64,000 bases of DNA from DSVZ01 sp964568145 (GTDB lineage Bacteria; Verrucomicrobiota; Verrucomicrobiia; Limisphaerales; J093). The position numbers and the translations under genes are program-made. Where the stretch lies: contig CAZMOZ010000015.1 in assembly GCA_964568145.1 (NCBI GenBank), forward strand, positions 1 to 64,000, read 5' to 3'. The notes beneath the pieces were generated by a model. That model saw nothing but the letters and a program-made list of their open reading frames with translations. It did not search any database and was not told the DNA's origin. Below, one piece after another: positions 15,979 to 25,701 of this stretch. Each line of letters opens with the position of its first letter. The stretch's first letter is position 1.

Positions 15979-17946
15979 CGTGCAGGTCGTAGAGTGCGAC
16001 GTTGTGATCGGCCGGCGAGGTCAGGTCCAGCACGGGGCTGACCGCCGCCAAGCCGTAGCCCGAGCCGTTCGGCACGGTCTGCTTCCAGCCAAACTGGGCC
16101 GTGTTGGCCGCGGCGATCAAGCGGGGCGCCGCCGGCTGGGACACGTCGAACGTGTTGACGCCCTTGCCGTGGGTGCAATAGGCGAAGCCGCCGCCCACGC
16201 TCAGCCGCGTGTTGGGGGTCGTGACGAAGGGTGAGGCGACCGTGGCCCGCATCTGCAGTTCGCCGGCGTTGACCGCCAGAACGAACAAGGAATCCGCGGT
16301 GAACGCGTAAAGCTGGTCTTCCGCCAGCGCGAGGTCCTCGATCCGCTTGCCGAGGGGCAGCCGCGAAAGGATCGCGCCGCTTCCCAGCTCGACCGCCACC
16401 ACCTGGCCGCCGGCCGTGCCCGCAAAGGCCATCGCGCCGCCGGCGGTCACCGTCGTGACCGCTCCGCCCAGCGGCAGTTCGTGGACCACCCGCGCCGTGG
16501 CTGGATTTGTCACCACCAAGATCGCCAGCCCGGCGGCACCGTCGGCCACCGCCAGATATTCCGCCGTGGCGGCCACACGTTCCGCGCGCCCCGGCGTGTC
16601 CACCTGGGCCACGCGGACCGGCTTGGCCGGCCGCAATACGTCGAAGATCGAGACGCCCTGTTCAAGTTCCGCGACTAACACGAGTTCACCGGCACCGGTG
16701 ACGTCCACCGCGGGTCCCTGGGTTTGTGCCGTCGCGATGATGCCGGTTTGGGCGGGCGCTCCGTCGAGCGGGTCGCTGCCAAGGTCCACTTCAACGCCGT
16801 CGAGGATTCCGTCGCCATCCGTGTCCGGTCGGGCGGCGTCCGTGCCGTAAATGAATTCAACCTGATCCGGCAAACCGTCGGCATCGGCGTCTGCGGCATC
16901 GGCGGGGATTTCATCGAGGTTGAACCAGGGCAGGCGGTCGGCGGCTTCGGGGCGGAGGTACGGCGTAATGCTGCCCCAGCGTCGGGTGCGCGGGTCGTAG
17001 AAACTGACGCCGACCAATTGTCCATCGCGCGGAACGAATAGCGAGTACCGGCCGAAGGGCTCGGTCTGGCCGCGGAGAGTCAGCGTCCCGGAAGGTCGCA
17101 CGATTTCCGCCGCATAAAGCACGGGGTAAGACGGCGCGTTGCCATAATCCGGCGGGTATTTGCCGGCCGCCGCGTCTGCCTCCGCCAGCCGCCGGCGGAT
17201 TTCGTCGGTGAGCGCCTTGGGTATCTCGACATTCGGGTCCGCGTAAGGCGCCAGCAGTTCAGCGATGGACTGAAGCAGGCTGCGGATCGTTTCTTCCGGC
17301 GTGCTGCCTCCGGCTAGTGCAGCCACGCCAGGCTTGGGCGTGCCGAAACACTGCGAACACTCCTTCTCGCAAGCGATCTTCTCATCCAAGCACGCGCTCA
17401 ACCGGGCGTCCAAGAGAGCGTCCGCGCGACGGCGGTACTCGTCGGCCGCCGCTTTGCCATCCAACCTTTCAATGATCTCCGCGTTTTTCAGGGTCTGCAG
17501 GTAAATCATGTAGGCGAGGGTCTCGCACTCGTCCCACGCATCCCTGCAGCGAGCAAAGCACTCTCTGAGCTTCTCGGGATCGCGCCGGCAGCGCTCGCCG
17601 CATTCGAGCGGCTGGCCCTCGTGGAGGGCGGCGCCGGCCAGATTCACGCCCGGCGGGGCGGGCGGAGGGGGTGGTGCCGGCTTGTCGCAGCATTCCTTTT
17701 CGGGATCGCACTTGGGTCTCTTGGGGTCCGGCCCCACGCCGTGCCAGCCGGGCTGCAAAATGCCCGAGCCCGGGTCGGTGCAGATCATCCGGCCGTCCGC
17801 ACTGACGGTCATCTCGCCGACGGCTTCCCAGATGCCTTTGCGGTGGTTGAACGAGATCAAGGCCTGCCGGCTGCCGGCGGGTAGCGGCTTGCCCGTCATC
17901 GGGTCGGGCAGGTTGGGAAAACAGACGGGCGCGGGCCGGTCGAAGT
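15975..17946 (-). pseudogene. Giant secreted protein, part 3 of 4 (Cys-rich, TSP3-like, LVIVD-like repeats)
   Basis: Part 3 is open from the frameshift near 17946 to that near 15975. It starts with LNFDRPAPVCFPNLPDPMTG, which joins part 2 once one C is removed from a C6 run. Then come a Cys-rich segment (CDPEKECCDKP, CGERCRRDPEKL, CFARCRDAWDECE), a thrombospondin type 3-like calcium motif (DADADGLPDQ, DTDGDGILDGVEVDLGSDP) and LVIVD-like propeller repeats (VADGAAGLAILVVTNP; LFVLAVNAGELQM). An ATG at 17899 could start a shorter protein, but it lacks a signal peptide. It is best read as the middle of a single ancestral gene. Confidence 0.65.
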
Positions 17947-18860
17947 TCAGGGGGGCCGTCGGTCTGGACGGTGATCACGAGGGGAAACTCAAGTCCGGGC
18001 GGCAGCGGACCGGGGAGCCGGTCCGGTGGCACAGGCGCGATCCCCACCCGACCGCCCCGCGTGCCGTCGTCGGCGAACAGCGAGTTGGCCGGCACGGTGA
18101 CGGAGACGCCGGCCAGCGCCGGGGTCGCGGCCACGACTTCCGGAGGAAAAGTGACCGTGGTGTCCGCCACCACGCTGACCGGCTGCAGCGTCCCCGGTCT
18201 GATGAGCGGCAGGTAAATCTCGCCCGTGCCGCCAGCCAGATTCGTCCGGCCAGCCAACGCATCCCAGGCCTTGCCGACGGTTGGGTAAAAGGCACCGTGG
18301 GGGTAATCGCTGCCCTTGGCGGTGCGGCCGTCAATGTGGACGAAGAAACGGCCGGGCGGGACGGGGGCCAGCCGGAAATAGCCGGCGGCGTCGGTGGTGG
18401 CCCGGAGGTCCTGTTCGCGGCCGTCCACAGTGATCGTCACGCCTTCGAGGGGACGGTTGACCGCGTTGGTTCCCGTGTCCGGCCCGGCGACCAGTTCGGC
18501 GGCAAACACCCGCCCGACCACAACCGTGCCGGCCAGCGGGGTGGTGCTGAGCGTATCAAAGCTCCAGACGCCCACGCCGCCGGGCTGACCGTCACGATCT
18601 CCATCCACCGGCGCGCCCACCTGATCCAGCAGATTATTACTGTCGAAGGAAACCGTCACGCGGCTGCTCCCGGGCAGCGGCTCCAGATGGAACAAGGTCA
18701 CCGTGCGCCGGTCGCTGGACAACTCCACCCGGCCCAGGAGGCGGCGCCCGCCCGCCTCGGCGTGGAGCCGATCCAGCGTGAGCAGGGTGTCGGCGGCCAG
18801 CGGGCAATCGAAGTGAAGAATCGTTTCGCGCGTCACCGAAACGCCGGGTTCCCCTTTGTC
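17946..18860 (-). pseudogene. Giant secreted protein, part 2 of 4 (Ig-like and carboxypeptidase-regulatory-like)
   Basis: Part 2 carries a Big_5-like Ig domain (PGVSVTRETILHFDCPL, ELSSDRRTVTLFHLEPLPGS, VDGDRDGQPGGVG). A carboxypeptidase regulatory-like beta-sandwich follows (PLEGVTITVDGREQ, TTDAAGYFRLAPVPPGRFFV). Its GTG at 18836 overlaps the stop of part 1, but the sequence upstream in this frame (GELSPDKGE) also reads as protein, so this is an internal domain and not a true start. The frame leaves the real one at the C6 run near 17950. Confidence 0.65.
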
Positions 18861-19234
18861 CGGCGACAGCTCACCAGATGCGTCAGCCCGGTTTCCCGAA
18901 GACGGAAGAAACGCGTGGCCGTGCCGGGTGTGACGGTGACCACCACCTCCAACTGGGTGACGGTTTCGGGGAGGTCAAGCCGCCGCCACACGGCCGCCTC
19001 GCCCACTTCAACGGCGCTTTCCAAGGTGTACGTGCTGGCGCTTCGCGGCCAGCTCACCCGGATCGTGTGGTCCGGCTGGAGCGCCACTTCAAGCGCAGGC
19101 TGGGCCAACGCCGGCCCGCATTCGCCGCCGGCCAGCGCCAGTCCGGCTGTAAGGGCCGCCGTCACTTTTCGCAGCCGCGCCCGGCCCCCCTTGTTCCCCA
19201 GCCCGACGGCTTGGTGGGAACATTGTCTTATCAC
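18833..19234 (-). pseudogene. Giant secreted protein, part 1 of 4 (N-terminus)
   Basis: Part 1 of 133 residues opens with a signal-peptide-like segment (VTAALTAGLALAGGECGPALAQ). The small beta domain that Verrucomicrobial exported proteins use follows (LQPDHTIRVSWPRSASTYTL to RFFRLRETG). The frame shifts after about residue 113 (LTHLVS), and 20 odd residues follow before the stop at 18833. In related proteins, as I recall them, FFRLR is followed directly by the Ig-like domain now found in part 2, so one base appears to be missing near 18855-18870. It is transcribed divergently from the gene at 19429. Confidence 0.6.
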
Positions 19235-19260
19235 TTACATAACCATACTTTGCACCTGGT
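19210..19260. promoter_or_regulatory. AT-rich island between two divergent giant genes
   Basis: The stretch ATTGTCTTATCACTTACATA and its surroundings are far more AT-rich than the neighbouring DNA and lie between the divergent starts. TTGTCT at 19223-19228 is a possible plus-strand -35 with CATACT at 19244-19249, although the spacing of 15 bp is short. It is probably the shared promoter region; the exact boxes are uncertain. Confidence 0.35.
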
Positions 19261-19428
19261 CCCGCCGTCAAATCCCGTTTGGACCGGCGGACCCGGACAA
19301 GCAGCCGCCCGGCGGATCGTCGGGCTGTTCGCGCGCACCGGCCGCTCCCGGGCTCCGGTTGGCCGGCGCCGCGGCAGAATTACCACTTGACGTGGATGGC
19401 CCCGCAATTTCTAGTCCCGGTTATTCTG

Positions 19429-22400
19429 ATGAAAGCCATAAGCAGCAACGCCTTGCTGGCGGCCTTGTGCCTTGGCCCGACCTTTCTCGCAGCCGCCCAA
19501 CTGAGCCTCGACCCGACCGTCGGCCCGCCCGGCTCCTTGGTGCGGCTGCGCGGCGCGGCGCGACCCGGCCAGCCCGAACTCCGTTTTTACTGGGAGCAAG
19601 GCGGCGAGTTGCGGGCCTTTGCCACCGGCACCGCGGACCCGACCGGCGCGTTCGTGGCGACCGCGCAGGTGCCCGCCGACGCCACGCCCGGCTCCGCGCG
19701 GGTGGGGGTGCTGCCGGTGGGTGGCGCGGTGGACGAACTGGCGTTTGCGGATTTCCGGGTGACGCCTCCCGCGCCCGCGGGGATCACCGGCACGGTGCGA
19801 AACGCGTCCGGCGCAGGCGCTGGCGCCGGCTTGCGCGTGCGGCTGCTGGACGCCGGCGGACTGCCGGTGGCGGAAACGCGCACGGATCCCACCAGCCGTT
19901 TCGAGTTCGCGGGCCTGGCCTCGGGCTTGTACGTGGTGCAGATAGTCCAGGACGGCTACCCACCGAAGTCCGAGGTGCTGCAGCCGGGCGATGCTGCCAC
20001 GCTGGTGGCGGAGCCGGCCCCGGCGGACTTCCAGGTGCCGCCGCTTTACCTGGTGGGCGCCGGCGCCATCGCCCTGCCGGGAGGTTCGTTCTCGGGCACC
20101 GGGCCCGCCAAGGTGGGCGACTGGGGCGATGCGCCGTTCGCTCGGCTGGTGTCGCTCAAAGGCAAGGGCTTGGCGCCGGTGAACGTGCGCTTCTGGGCCG
20201 AGGTGCAGCGGGCGACCCTGCCTTCCACCGCCCCCTTGGTCCTCGCCTTCCAGTTCAAGAAGGGCGGCCAGGTGGTGGCCAGCGCCAACAGCGCGACACC
20301 CGCAATCGTCTTCAACCAAAGCCCGTTTGACTTCGCCGCGTTCACCGCGGACTTCAACTCGCTCGAGCTGCCGCCCGGCAAGTTCACCCTGGCCATCCGC
20401 GCGTTTTCCACGTTGTTCGCCGAGGTGGGGCACTGGGAAATGCCGGTGGAGGTCGTGGACCTCGGCCAACGCTGGTACGCCGGCCATGTCAAGAGCCCGC
20501 AATTGAAGGTCACGCGCGAGGACTTCTTCCAGTTGCGCTACGAGTTCAAGGGCACCCTGCCGGGCGGCCTGCCGGGTGTGGGGACGCCGCTGTTCAGCCA
20601 GCCGTTTGATCTCAAGTTCAAGACCGTGCAGAACCGCTTCGATCTGGGCATCTCGCTGACCGAGCGCTTTTACACCCATGGCGGCTGGTCCGGTCAGGCC
20701 AAGGCCCTGGCCCAGCTCACGCTGCTGGACATGAAGGTGATTGACGAAAGCCGCGCGTTGAACCTCCAGGGCGCCAGCCTGCCGGGCGCCACGTACAGCC
20801 TGCCGCCGTGGACGGTGCCCCTGCCGGGCGGCCAGTGCGTGCCCGTCTGGGGCGCCGCCCTGCCCGAGCCAGTCAACCTGTGCGGCCTGAAATTCAACGG
20901 CCAGGTGGGCGTGGTGTTGTGCCTGGATGGCCAGGTGTCGCTGGGCGCCACGGTGCATTCCGATCTGCGCACCAGCGCCACCGTGACGCCCGCGCTGAAC
21001 GTCTCGCTGCCCGTCGGCGCCAGTCTCGAGGCGGCGATCTGCGACGCCACCGCCAACATCAAACCCGCCGCCAACCTCAACGCGCCGATCATCCTCGACC
21101 CCGCGCACGCGCCGCCGGTTTACTGGAACGGGCTGTGCCTGACGCTGAGCGGCCAGGCGAATCTGGCGCTGACCTGCTGCGGCCTGGGCTTCGACAAATC
21201 GGTGGACTTGTTCGACCCAATCAAAATCGGCAGTTGCCCGGCGGCGCTGCGCGTCGCGCTCAAGGCGGGCGAGCCTTCCCTGGCCTTCGCTCCGCCACGC
21301 CGCGCCTCGGTGGCATTCAGCCCCGCCGGCTTTGCCCTGGCCGTGTGGGAGAACTACGTGACGCGGGACGGCGAAGTTCACCGGACCACGCCGGTGTACA
21401 GCATCTACGACGGCGCAAACTGGTCGCCGCCCCAGCCCATCGCGGGCGAGGCCTACGCCGGCTGGGAGCCGCGGGTGGCGTTTCTGAGCGCTCGCCGCGC
21501 GGTGGTGGTGTGGGTGCGAACGAACCCGCCGGGCGGCGCCGCGCTGGCCGGCCCGGCGCCCCACGGCTTGTGCGGCACCATCGAGGACCTGCTCGACTAT
21601 GGCTGCGAACTGGTTGGCGGCGCGGTGAACGTGGTCGAGTCCGTGGGGGATTTCTTCGGTTTCGCCCGTGCAGCCGCAGGCGGTCCGCGACCGGCCATTT
21701 CGGTGACGTGGCAACGGCCAACTTCGCTGACCGACGACCTGCCGCTCGACGTGCGGCCCGTGCTGGCGGCTGATCCAAACTCGGGCGATGCCGTGCTGGT
21801 CTGGCTGCGCGAACAGGAACCCATCGCCGGCCGCCAGCAGGCGCTGGCGTTGTACTTTGCGAGGCGGGCGCGGGGCGGTTGGAGCGCGCCGGAACGGGTG
21901 GACCCGCTCTCGAACGCCTTTGACCTCCAGCCCAGCCTCCGGTTTGACCGTCGCGGGCGGCCCAGCCTGGTCTGGGTGCGCGACGCGGACGGCGATCTCG
22001 GCACGCCGCGCGACCGGAGGCTGGTGTTCAGCGTCCTTGGCACCCTCGGGTGGTCCGCGCCCGAAACCCTCCAGCCACTGCCATTGGCGCCGTGGACCCC
22101 CTCGCTGGACTTCGACGAACTCAATCGCCCGCTGGTTGCCTTCGTCGTTCCGGCCACGGATCCGGCCACCGGTCTGCCGCTCAGCGGCGACGGCTTGTTG
22201 AGCACGCTGCACGTGGCGCGCCGGCTGGACCGCGGCTGGATCGCGCAGCCCCTCGGCGGAGAAACGCGCGCCGAACGGCCGCTGCTGCGCGTGAGGCCGG
22301 ACAACCAGGCGCTGGTGTGCTTCCGCGGTTTCGGCACACCCACGCAGACGCGGCCGGGCGGCGATGTCGCCGCCGCTGTGGCGGACTTGGGCGCGGATAC

Positions 22401-23424
22401 GTTGAACTGGAACGTCGGCCGGCTGACGACCGACGACCGCCTGAACTGGCAGGTGGCCGCCGACCTGAACCCGACCTCCGGCGAGCCGCTGCTGGTCTGG
22501 GAAACGCGCGACCCCGCGGACATGAGCGCCGAACCGGAGTTGCGCAGCCAACCGCAGCCGTGGATCGCGGACCTCGCGTTCGCCGCGCCGGAGCTGACGT
22601 TCTCGCAACCGCATCCCACGCCCCGGGAGCCCGTGCAAATCACCGCCCGGCTGACCAACGCCGGCTTGAAGCCGGTCGGGCTGGTCAGTTTCCACGTGAG
22701 CTTTTACGACCGCGAACCGTTGCGCGGCGTGACGCCGTTTGCCACGCAGGTGGTGCGCGGCCCGCTGGGCTTCGGCGAGGAGCGGCCGGTCACCGTGGCC
22801 TACACGCCGGCGGACCGGGCGTGGCGGACGTTCCACGTGGTCGTGGATTCCGAAAGCGTGGTGCCCGAATCCAACGAAGACAACAACCAGGCCGCAGCGG
22901 CTTGGGGCGGACTGCCCGCCCCGGAAGGCCTGGCGGTCACGCCGTCCGGCGGCACCGGCGCGCCGCGCCTGGAATGGACCAATCCCGTGGCGGACGGCTC
23001 GGTGCGCAACTGGATCTGGCGGACCCGCGCCGGCAGCCGGCTGGCGGAGTTGATCGGCGCCACGCCCGGCGAGAGCTTCCTCGATCCCCTGGCCCGGGCC
23101 GGCGAGGAATACCTCTATCTGGTCGCGGCGTACGACGCCGCGGGAGCGCGGTCCACCGGCGCGGAGAGCGTCCCGGTCAGGGCCGGCGCGCCCGAGCCGG
23201 TGGACTCCGAGTGGCTGCGCCTGAACGTGGTCACATTCCGCGGCACGGCCACGCTCACCTGGAACGCCCTGCCCGCGGTGCAGCTCGAGATGGCGGAATC
23301 ACTCGCAGGCGGCCGCACCCGGTGGACGCCGGTCACGACGGGGATCGAGCAACTCGGCGGCATGGCCCAATTCAGCCTGCCCGCGGTGCAACAGCAGCGG
23401 TTTTTCCGTCTGCTGGCACGGTGA
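19429..23424 (+). CDS. Giant secreted protein with CARDB and propeller-like domains
   Basis: This exported protein has 1,331 residues. I chose the ATG at 19429 because a clean signal peptide follows (SNALLAALCLGPTFLAAAQ); an in-frame ATG at 19396 would add 11 residues. In order it shows an Ig-like domain on accessory folds (DPTVGPPGSLVRLRG), a carboxypeptidase-regulatory-like domain (GITGTVRNASG, FEFAGLASGLYVV), a long Cys-containing beta region, propeller-like repeats with Trp/Ser (SVTWQRPTSLTDD, RRARGGWSAPERV), a CARDB domain (VQITARLTNAGLKPVG, VVDSESVVPESNEDNNQ), an Fn3-like module and the usual C-terminal domain ending QRFFRLLAR. Its ligand and function are unknown. Confidence 0.8.
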   Translation: MKAISSNALLAALCLGPTFLAAAQLSLDPTVGPPGSLVRLRGAARPGQPELRFYWEQGGELRAFATGTADPTGAFVATAQVPADATPGSARVGVLPVGGAVDELAFADFRVTPPAPAGITGTVRNASGAGAGAGLRVRLLDAGGLPVAETRTDPTSRFEFAGLASGLYVVQIVQDGYPPKSEVLQPGDAATLVAEPAPADFQVPPLYLVGAGAIALPGGSFSGTGPAKVGDWGDAPFARLVSLKGKGLAPVNVRFWAEVQRATLPSTAPLVLAFQFKKGGQVVASANSATPAIVFNQSPFDFAAFTADFNSLELPPGKFTLAIRAFSTLFAEVGHWEMPVEVVDLGQRWYAGHVKSPQLKVTREDFFQLRYEFKGTLPGGLPGVGTPLFSQPFDLKFKTVQNRFDLGISLTERFYTHGGWSGQAKALAQLTLLDMKVIDESRALNLQGASLPGATYSLPPWTVPLPGGQCVPVWGAALPEPVNLCGLKFNGQVGVVLCLDGQVSLGATVHSDLRTSATVTPALNVSLPVGASLEAAICDATANIKPAANLNAPIILDPAHAPPVYWNGLCLTLSGQANLALTCCGLGFDKSVDLFDPIKIGSCPAALRVALKAGEPSLAFAPPRRASVAFSPAGFALAVWENYVTRDGEVHRTTPVYSIYDGANWSPPQPIAGEAYAGWEPRVAFLSARRAVVVWVRTNPPGGAALAGPAPHGLCGTIEDLLDYGCELVGGAVNVVESVGDFFGFARAAAGGPRPAISVTWQRPTSLTDDLPLDVRPVLAADPNSGDAVLVWLREQEPIAGRQQALALYFARRARGGWSAPERVDPLSNAFDLQPSLRFDRRGRPSLVWVRDADGDLGTPRDRRLVFSVLGTLGWSAPETLQPLPLAPWTPSLDFDELNRPLVAFVVPATDPATGLPLSGDGLLSTLHVARRLDRGWIAQPLGGETRAERPLLRVRPDNQALVCFRGFGTPTQTRPGGDVAAAVADLGADTLNWNVGRLTTDDRLNWQVAADLNPTSGEPLLVWETRDPADMSAEPELRSQPQPWIADLAFAAPELTFSQPHPTPREPVQITARLTNAGLKPVGLVSFHVSFYDREPLRGVTPFATQVVRGPLGFGEERPVTVAYTPADRAWRTFHVVVDSESVVPESNEDNNQAAAAWGGLPAPEGLAVTPSGGTGAPRLEWTNPVADGSVRNWIWRTRAGSRLAELIGATPGESFLDPLARAGEEYLYLVAAYDAAGARSTGAESVPVRAGAPEPVDSEWLRLNVVTFRGTATLTWNALPAVQLEMAESLAGGRTRWTPVTTGIEQLGGMAQFSLPAVQQQRFFRLLAR

Positions 23425-23545
23425 GGCGGCGCCGAAAAACCCGAACGGCCCTGGCCCGGCCGCTGGAACTGTGCCGGCAACGCATTAACTTCGATCCGCG
23501 GGCGGGCAACCGTGAAGCGCCGTCCGCCCGCCAAAGCGCAAGCTC

Positions 23546-24397
23546 ATGGCCGAGTTTCTGTCCGAGTTAGGCCGGTTCAAGACCGCCGCTTCCCAGACCC
23601 TGCTGGTGCTGTTGCTGGCTTGGGTGAGTTGGACGCCGTTCTTCGCTTACTTCACGCGCGCGTCCGCCGAGCGCGCCCGTCACGCGCTGAAGAACCTGAC
23701 GCAGGACGTCATCAACGCCGTCGTGACCGGCCTGTTGTTCTTGGGGTTGCGGTGGAGCGCCGCCGCCTGGGCGGAACAGCGGCAGTTCGGGCTGTTGCAC
23801 TGGCTGCCGCCGCCGGACTGGGCGCGGCTGGCCGCGGCCTTCCTGCTGTTCGACGCCTGGATGTACTGGTGGCACCGGCTCAATCACCGCGTCCCGTTTC
23901 TCAGGCGCTTCCACCGCACACACTACTCCGATCCGCGGATGGACGTGACCACGGCCAACCGGTTTTACGCCGGCGAAATCGCGTTCTCGTCCGTCCTGCG
24001 CGTGCCAGTGATTGCGCTGCTCGGCCTGCAATTGTGGCAACTGGCGCTCTACGAACTGGCCTTGTTCAGCGTCGTGCAGTTCCACCACGCCAACATCGCG
24101 CTGCCGGCGTGGCTCGACCGGGCGCTGCGCGCGGTCATCGTCACGCCCTTCATGCACAAGGTCCACCATTCGCGCTGGCAGCCGGAGCCCGACTCGAACT
24201 ACGCGTCGCTGTTTTCGTTTTGGGACCGGCTGTTCCGCACCTTCCGGCTGCGCGACGATCCGCGCACGCTGCGGCCCGGGCTGGACGAGTTCAGCCGGCC
24301 GGACGAACACACGCTGGCCGGCTTGCTGGCCACGCCGCTCAAGCAGGTTCAACGCACGACCGGCCAAGCCTCCGCACACGCCATCTCCAATCTATGA
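23546..24397 (+). CDS. Sterol desaturase/fatty acid hydroxylase family membrane protein
   Basis: This 283-residue integral membrane di-iron enzyme carries the histidine clusters of the family: HRLNH (110-114), FHRTH (122-126), FHH (179-181) and HKVHHS (204-209). Hydrophobic segments lie at about 17-37, 55-70, 93-108, 152-178. Members hydroxylate or desaturate sterols, fatty acids or carotenoids; the substrate here cannot be inferred. Its stop overlaps the next ATG (ATGA), and the three genes from here to 25305 form one operon. Start is ATG 23546. Confidence 0.9.
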   Translation: MAEFLSELGRFKTAASQTLLVLLLAWVSWTPFFAYFTRASAERARHALKNLTQDVINAVVTGLLFLGLRWSAAAWAEQRQFGLLHWLPPPDWARLAAAFLLFDAWMYWWHRLNHRVPFLRRFHRTHYSDPRMDVTTANRFYAGEIAFSSVLRVPVIALLGLQLWQLALYELALFSVVQFHHANIALPAWLDRALRAVIVTPFMHKVHHSRWQPEPDSNYASLFSFWDRLFRTFRLRDDPRTLRPGLDEFSRPDEHTLAGLLATPLKQVQRTTGQASAHAISNL

Positions 24398-24714
24398 AGC
24401 TGGGAATCATTCTTTCACAAACCGAACCCGAAACCGTCTTCAACGCGCTGCGTTTGGCTAACTACAGCCTTCAGCAGGGCGACACGGTCAAAATCTTCCT
24501 TGTCGGCATAGGCGTGGAACTCGACCAAATCAACGACGCGAAATTCAACGTGCGGGAGCAGGCGAACGCTGTGCTGGATGCCGGCGGGCATTTTCTTGCC
24601 TGTGGCACGTGCCTCAAGCTGCGCGATTCGGCAGGCTCGGAGATTTGCCCGCTCTCCACGCTCAAAGACCTCTACGAAATCGTGCGGGATTCCGACCAGG
24701 TGCTCACCTTTTGA
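24394..24714 (+). CDS. DsrE/DsrF-like family protein
   Basis: This small cytoplasmic protein of 106 residues has the DsrE-like fold: KLGIILSQTEPETVFNALRL at the N-terminus, then DTVKIFLVGIGVEL. A conserved cysteine region is FLACGTCLKLR (Cys70, Cys73), with Cys85 further on. Such Cys-x-x-Cys DsrE proteins are linked to sulfur transfer or thiol chemistry. The start overlaps the upstream stop by four bases, and the methyltransferase gene begins three bases after this gene ends. Its role in the operon is unknown. Confidence 0.82.
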   Translation: MKLGIILSQTEPETVFNALRLANYSLQQGDTVKIFLVGIGVELDQINDAKFNVREQANAVLDAGGHFLACGTCLKLRDSAGSEICPLSTLKDLYEIVRDSDQVLTF

Positions 24715-24717
24715 ACC

Positions 24718-25305
24718 ATGAAGCTGCGCGAAAGCGGCATGCCGGAGGAGTCGTATTGGGAAACGCTCTTCGACGTGCCGCTCATGCTCGACCGGCTGGA
24801 AGTGGACGCGAGTCTCCGAAACGTGGTCGAACTCGGCTGCGGCTACGGGACGTTCACGCTGCCCGTGGCGCGGCGCATCTCCGGAGTCATCGAGACCGTG
24901 GACATTGACCCGGCCATGGTGGAACGCACGCGCCGGCGCGCCGAAGCCGCGGGGCTGCGGAACGTGGTCTGCCGGCTGGGCGACGTGATGGCGGAAGGCT
25001 TCGGCGGCGAGCCGGAATCGCGCGACGCCTGCCTGCTGTTCAACATCCTGCACGGCGAACAGCCCGTGAACCTGCTGACAGAGGCCGCGCGCGCGGTGCG
25101 CCCGGGCGGGTGGGTGCTGGTCATTCACTGGCGCCACGATCCCGCCACGCCGCGCGGACCCAGCTTGGAAATCCGCCCGCGCCCGGAGCAAATCCTCGAC
25201 TGGGCGCGGGAGACCAAGCTGCTGGAAGCAGCCAGTCCGGTGCTGGACCTCCCACCGTGGCATTACGGCCTGCGCTTGCGGCGTTTGCCCAGTGGCGGCT
25301 CCTGA
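24718..25305 (+). CDS. Class I SAM-dependent methyltransferase
   Basis: This 195-residue methyltransferase has motif I VELGCGYGTFTLPVA (38-52), the acidic residue of motif II in VIETVDIDPAMVERT, and later NVVCRLGDVM and ACLLFNILHGEQ with ARAVRPGGWVLVIHW (motif for the fifth strand). It resembles UbiE/ArsM-type enzymes acting on small molecules. It lies three bases behind the DsrE-like gene, so the operon combines a membrane hydroxylase-like enzyme, a thiol protein and a methyltransferase. The substrate is unknown; lipids or a sulfur/metalloid compound are possibilities. Confidence 0.85.
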   Translation: MKLRESGMPEESYWETLFDVPLMLDRLEVDASLRNVVELGCGYGTFTLPVARRISGVIETVDIDPAMVERTRRRAEAAGLRNVVCRLGDVMAEGFGGEPESRDACLLFNILHGEQPVNLLTEAARAVRPGGWVLVIHWRHDPATPRGPSLEIRPRPEQILDWARETKLLEAASPVLDLPPWHYGLRLRRLPSGGS

Positions 25306-25701
25306 GCCGGTCTGCCCGTCTCAATCGATCGGTGCCGGGACGATTCATCTGAGGAAGGGGAGCACACGCGCCCGCGCGTGTCCCGACCGGCGCCCCGCCG
25401 GTCGGCTCTCCGCGTTCGAACCGCGCCCAGAGTGCCCCAAATCCGCTACGCGGAAAGTGGCGGGCGAGGCACCGGGCACGGCACCTCAGGGGGGGCGCTC
25501 CCCAGTCCAACGGCATCACTCCGGCTGAGTGGATGGCCGGCCGCAGGATTGTCGGCCAGTCATTCCAGTGAAGCTTCGCGCGCAAAAAGCGATGGCCTTG
25601 GGCACGGTGTTCCTGTTCATCATGTCGCGGGCGCCGATCGCGCGGGTTGAAACCGCCGGCCCCGAGCGAAACTGAGCCAGCGCGCCGCACTTGAAGCAGC
25701 C
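25306..25701. other. Gene-free stretch with two dispersed repeats
   Basis: No gene is supported in these 396 bases. A palindromic repeat occupies 25357-25411 and a GGCGCTCCCCAGTCCAACG fragment 25491-25512. The remaining sequence, up to the TTG start of the chromate transporter gene, shows no clear promoter or coding signal. Confidence 0.5.
25357..25411 (-). repeat. GGAGCCGAC...GCGTGCGCT palindromic repeat, copy 2
   Basis: On the minus strand this reads GGAGAGCCGACCGGC...GCCGGTCGG followed by CACGCGC...GCGTGTGCTCCCC. It is the same two-hairpin element as at 493-544 and 36502-36556. Here it is intergenic. Confidence 0.75.

Noticed and set aside
17469..18836. Separate genuine gene of 455 codons starting at GTG 18836
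   Set aside because: Its last 100 or more residues are low-complexity nonsense after the C6 run, and its start lies inside an Ig-like domain, so it is a piece of a larger broken gene.
19411..22836. 1,141-codon minus-strand frame
   Set aside because: It is a mirror of the giant secreted-protein gene at 19429-23424, whose plus frame has a signal peptide and recognisable domains.
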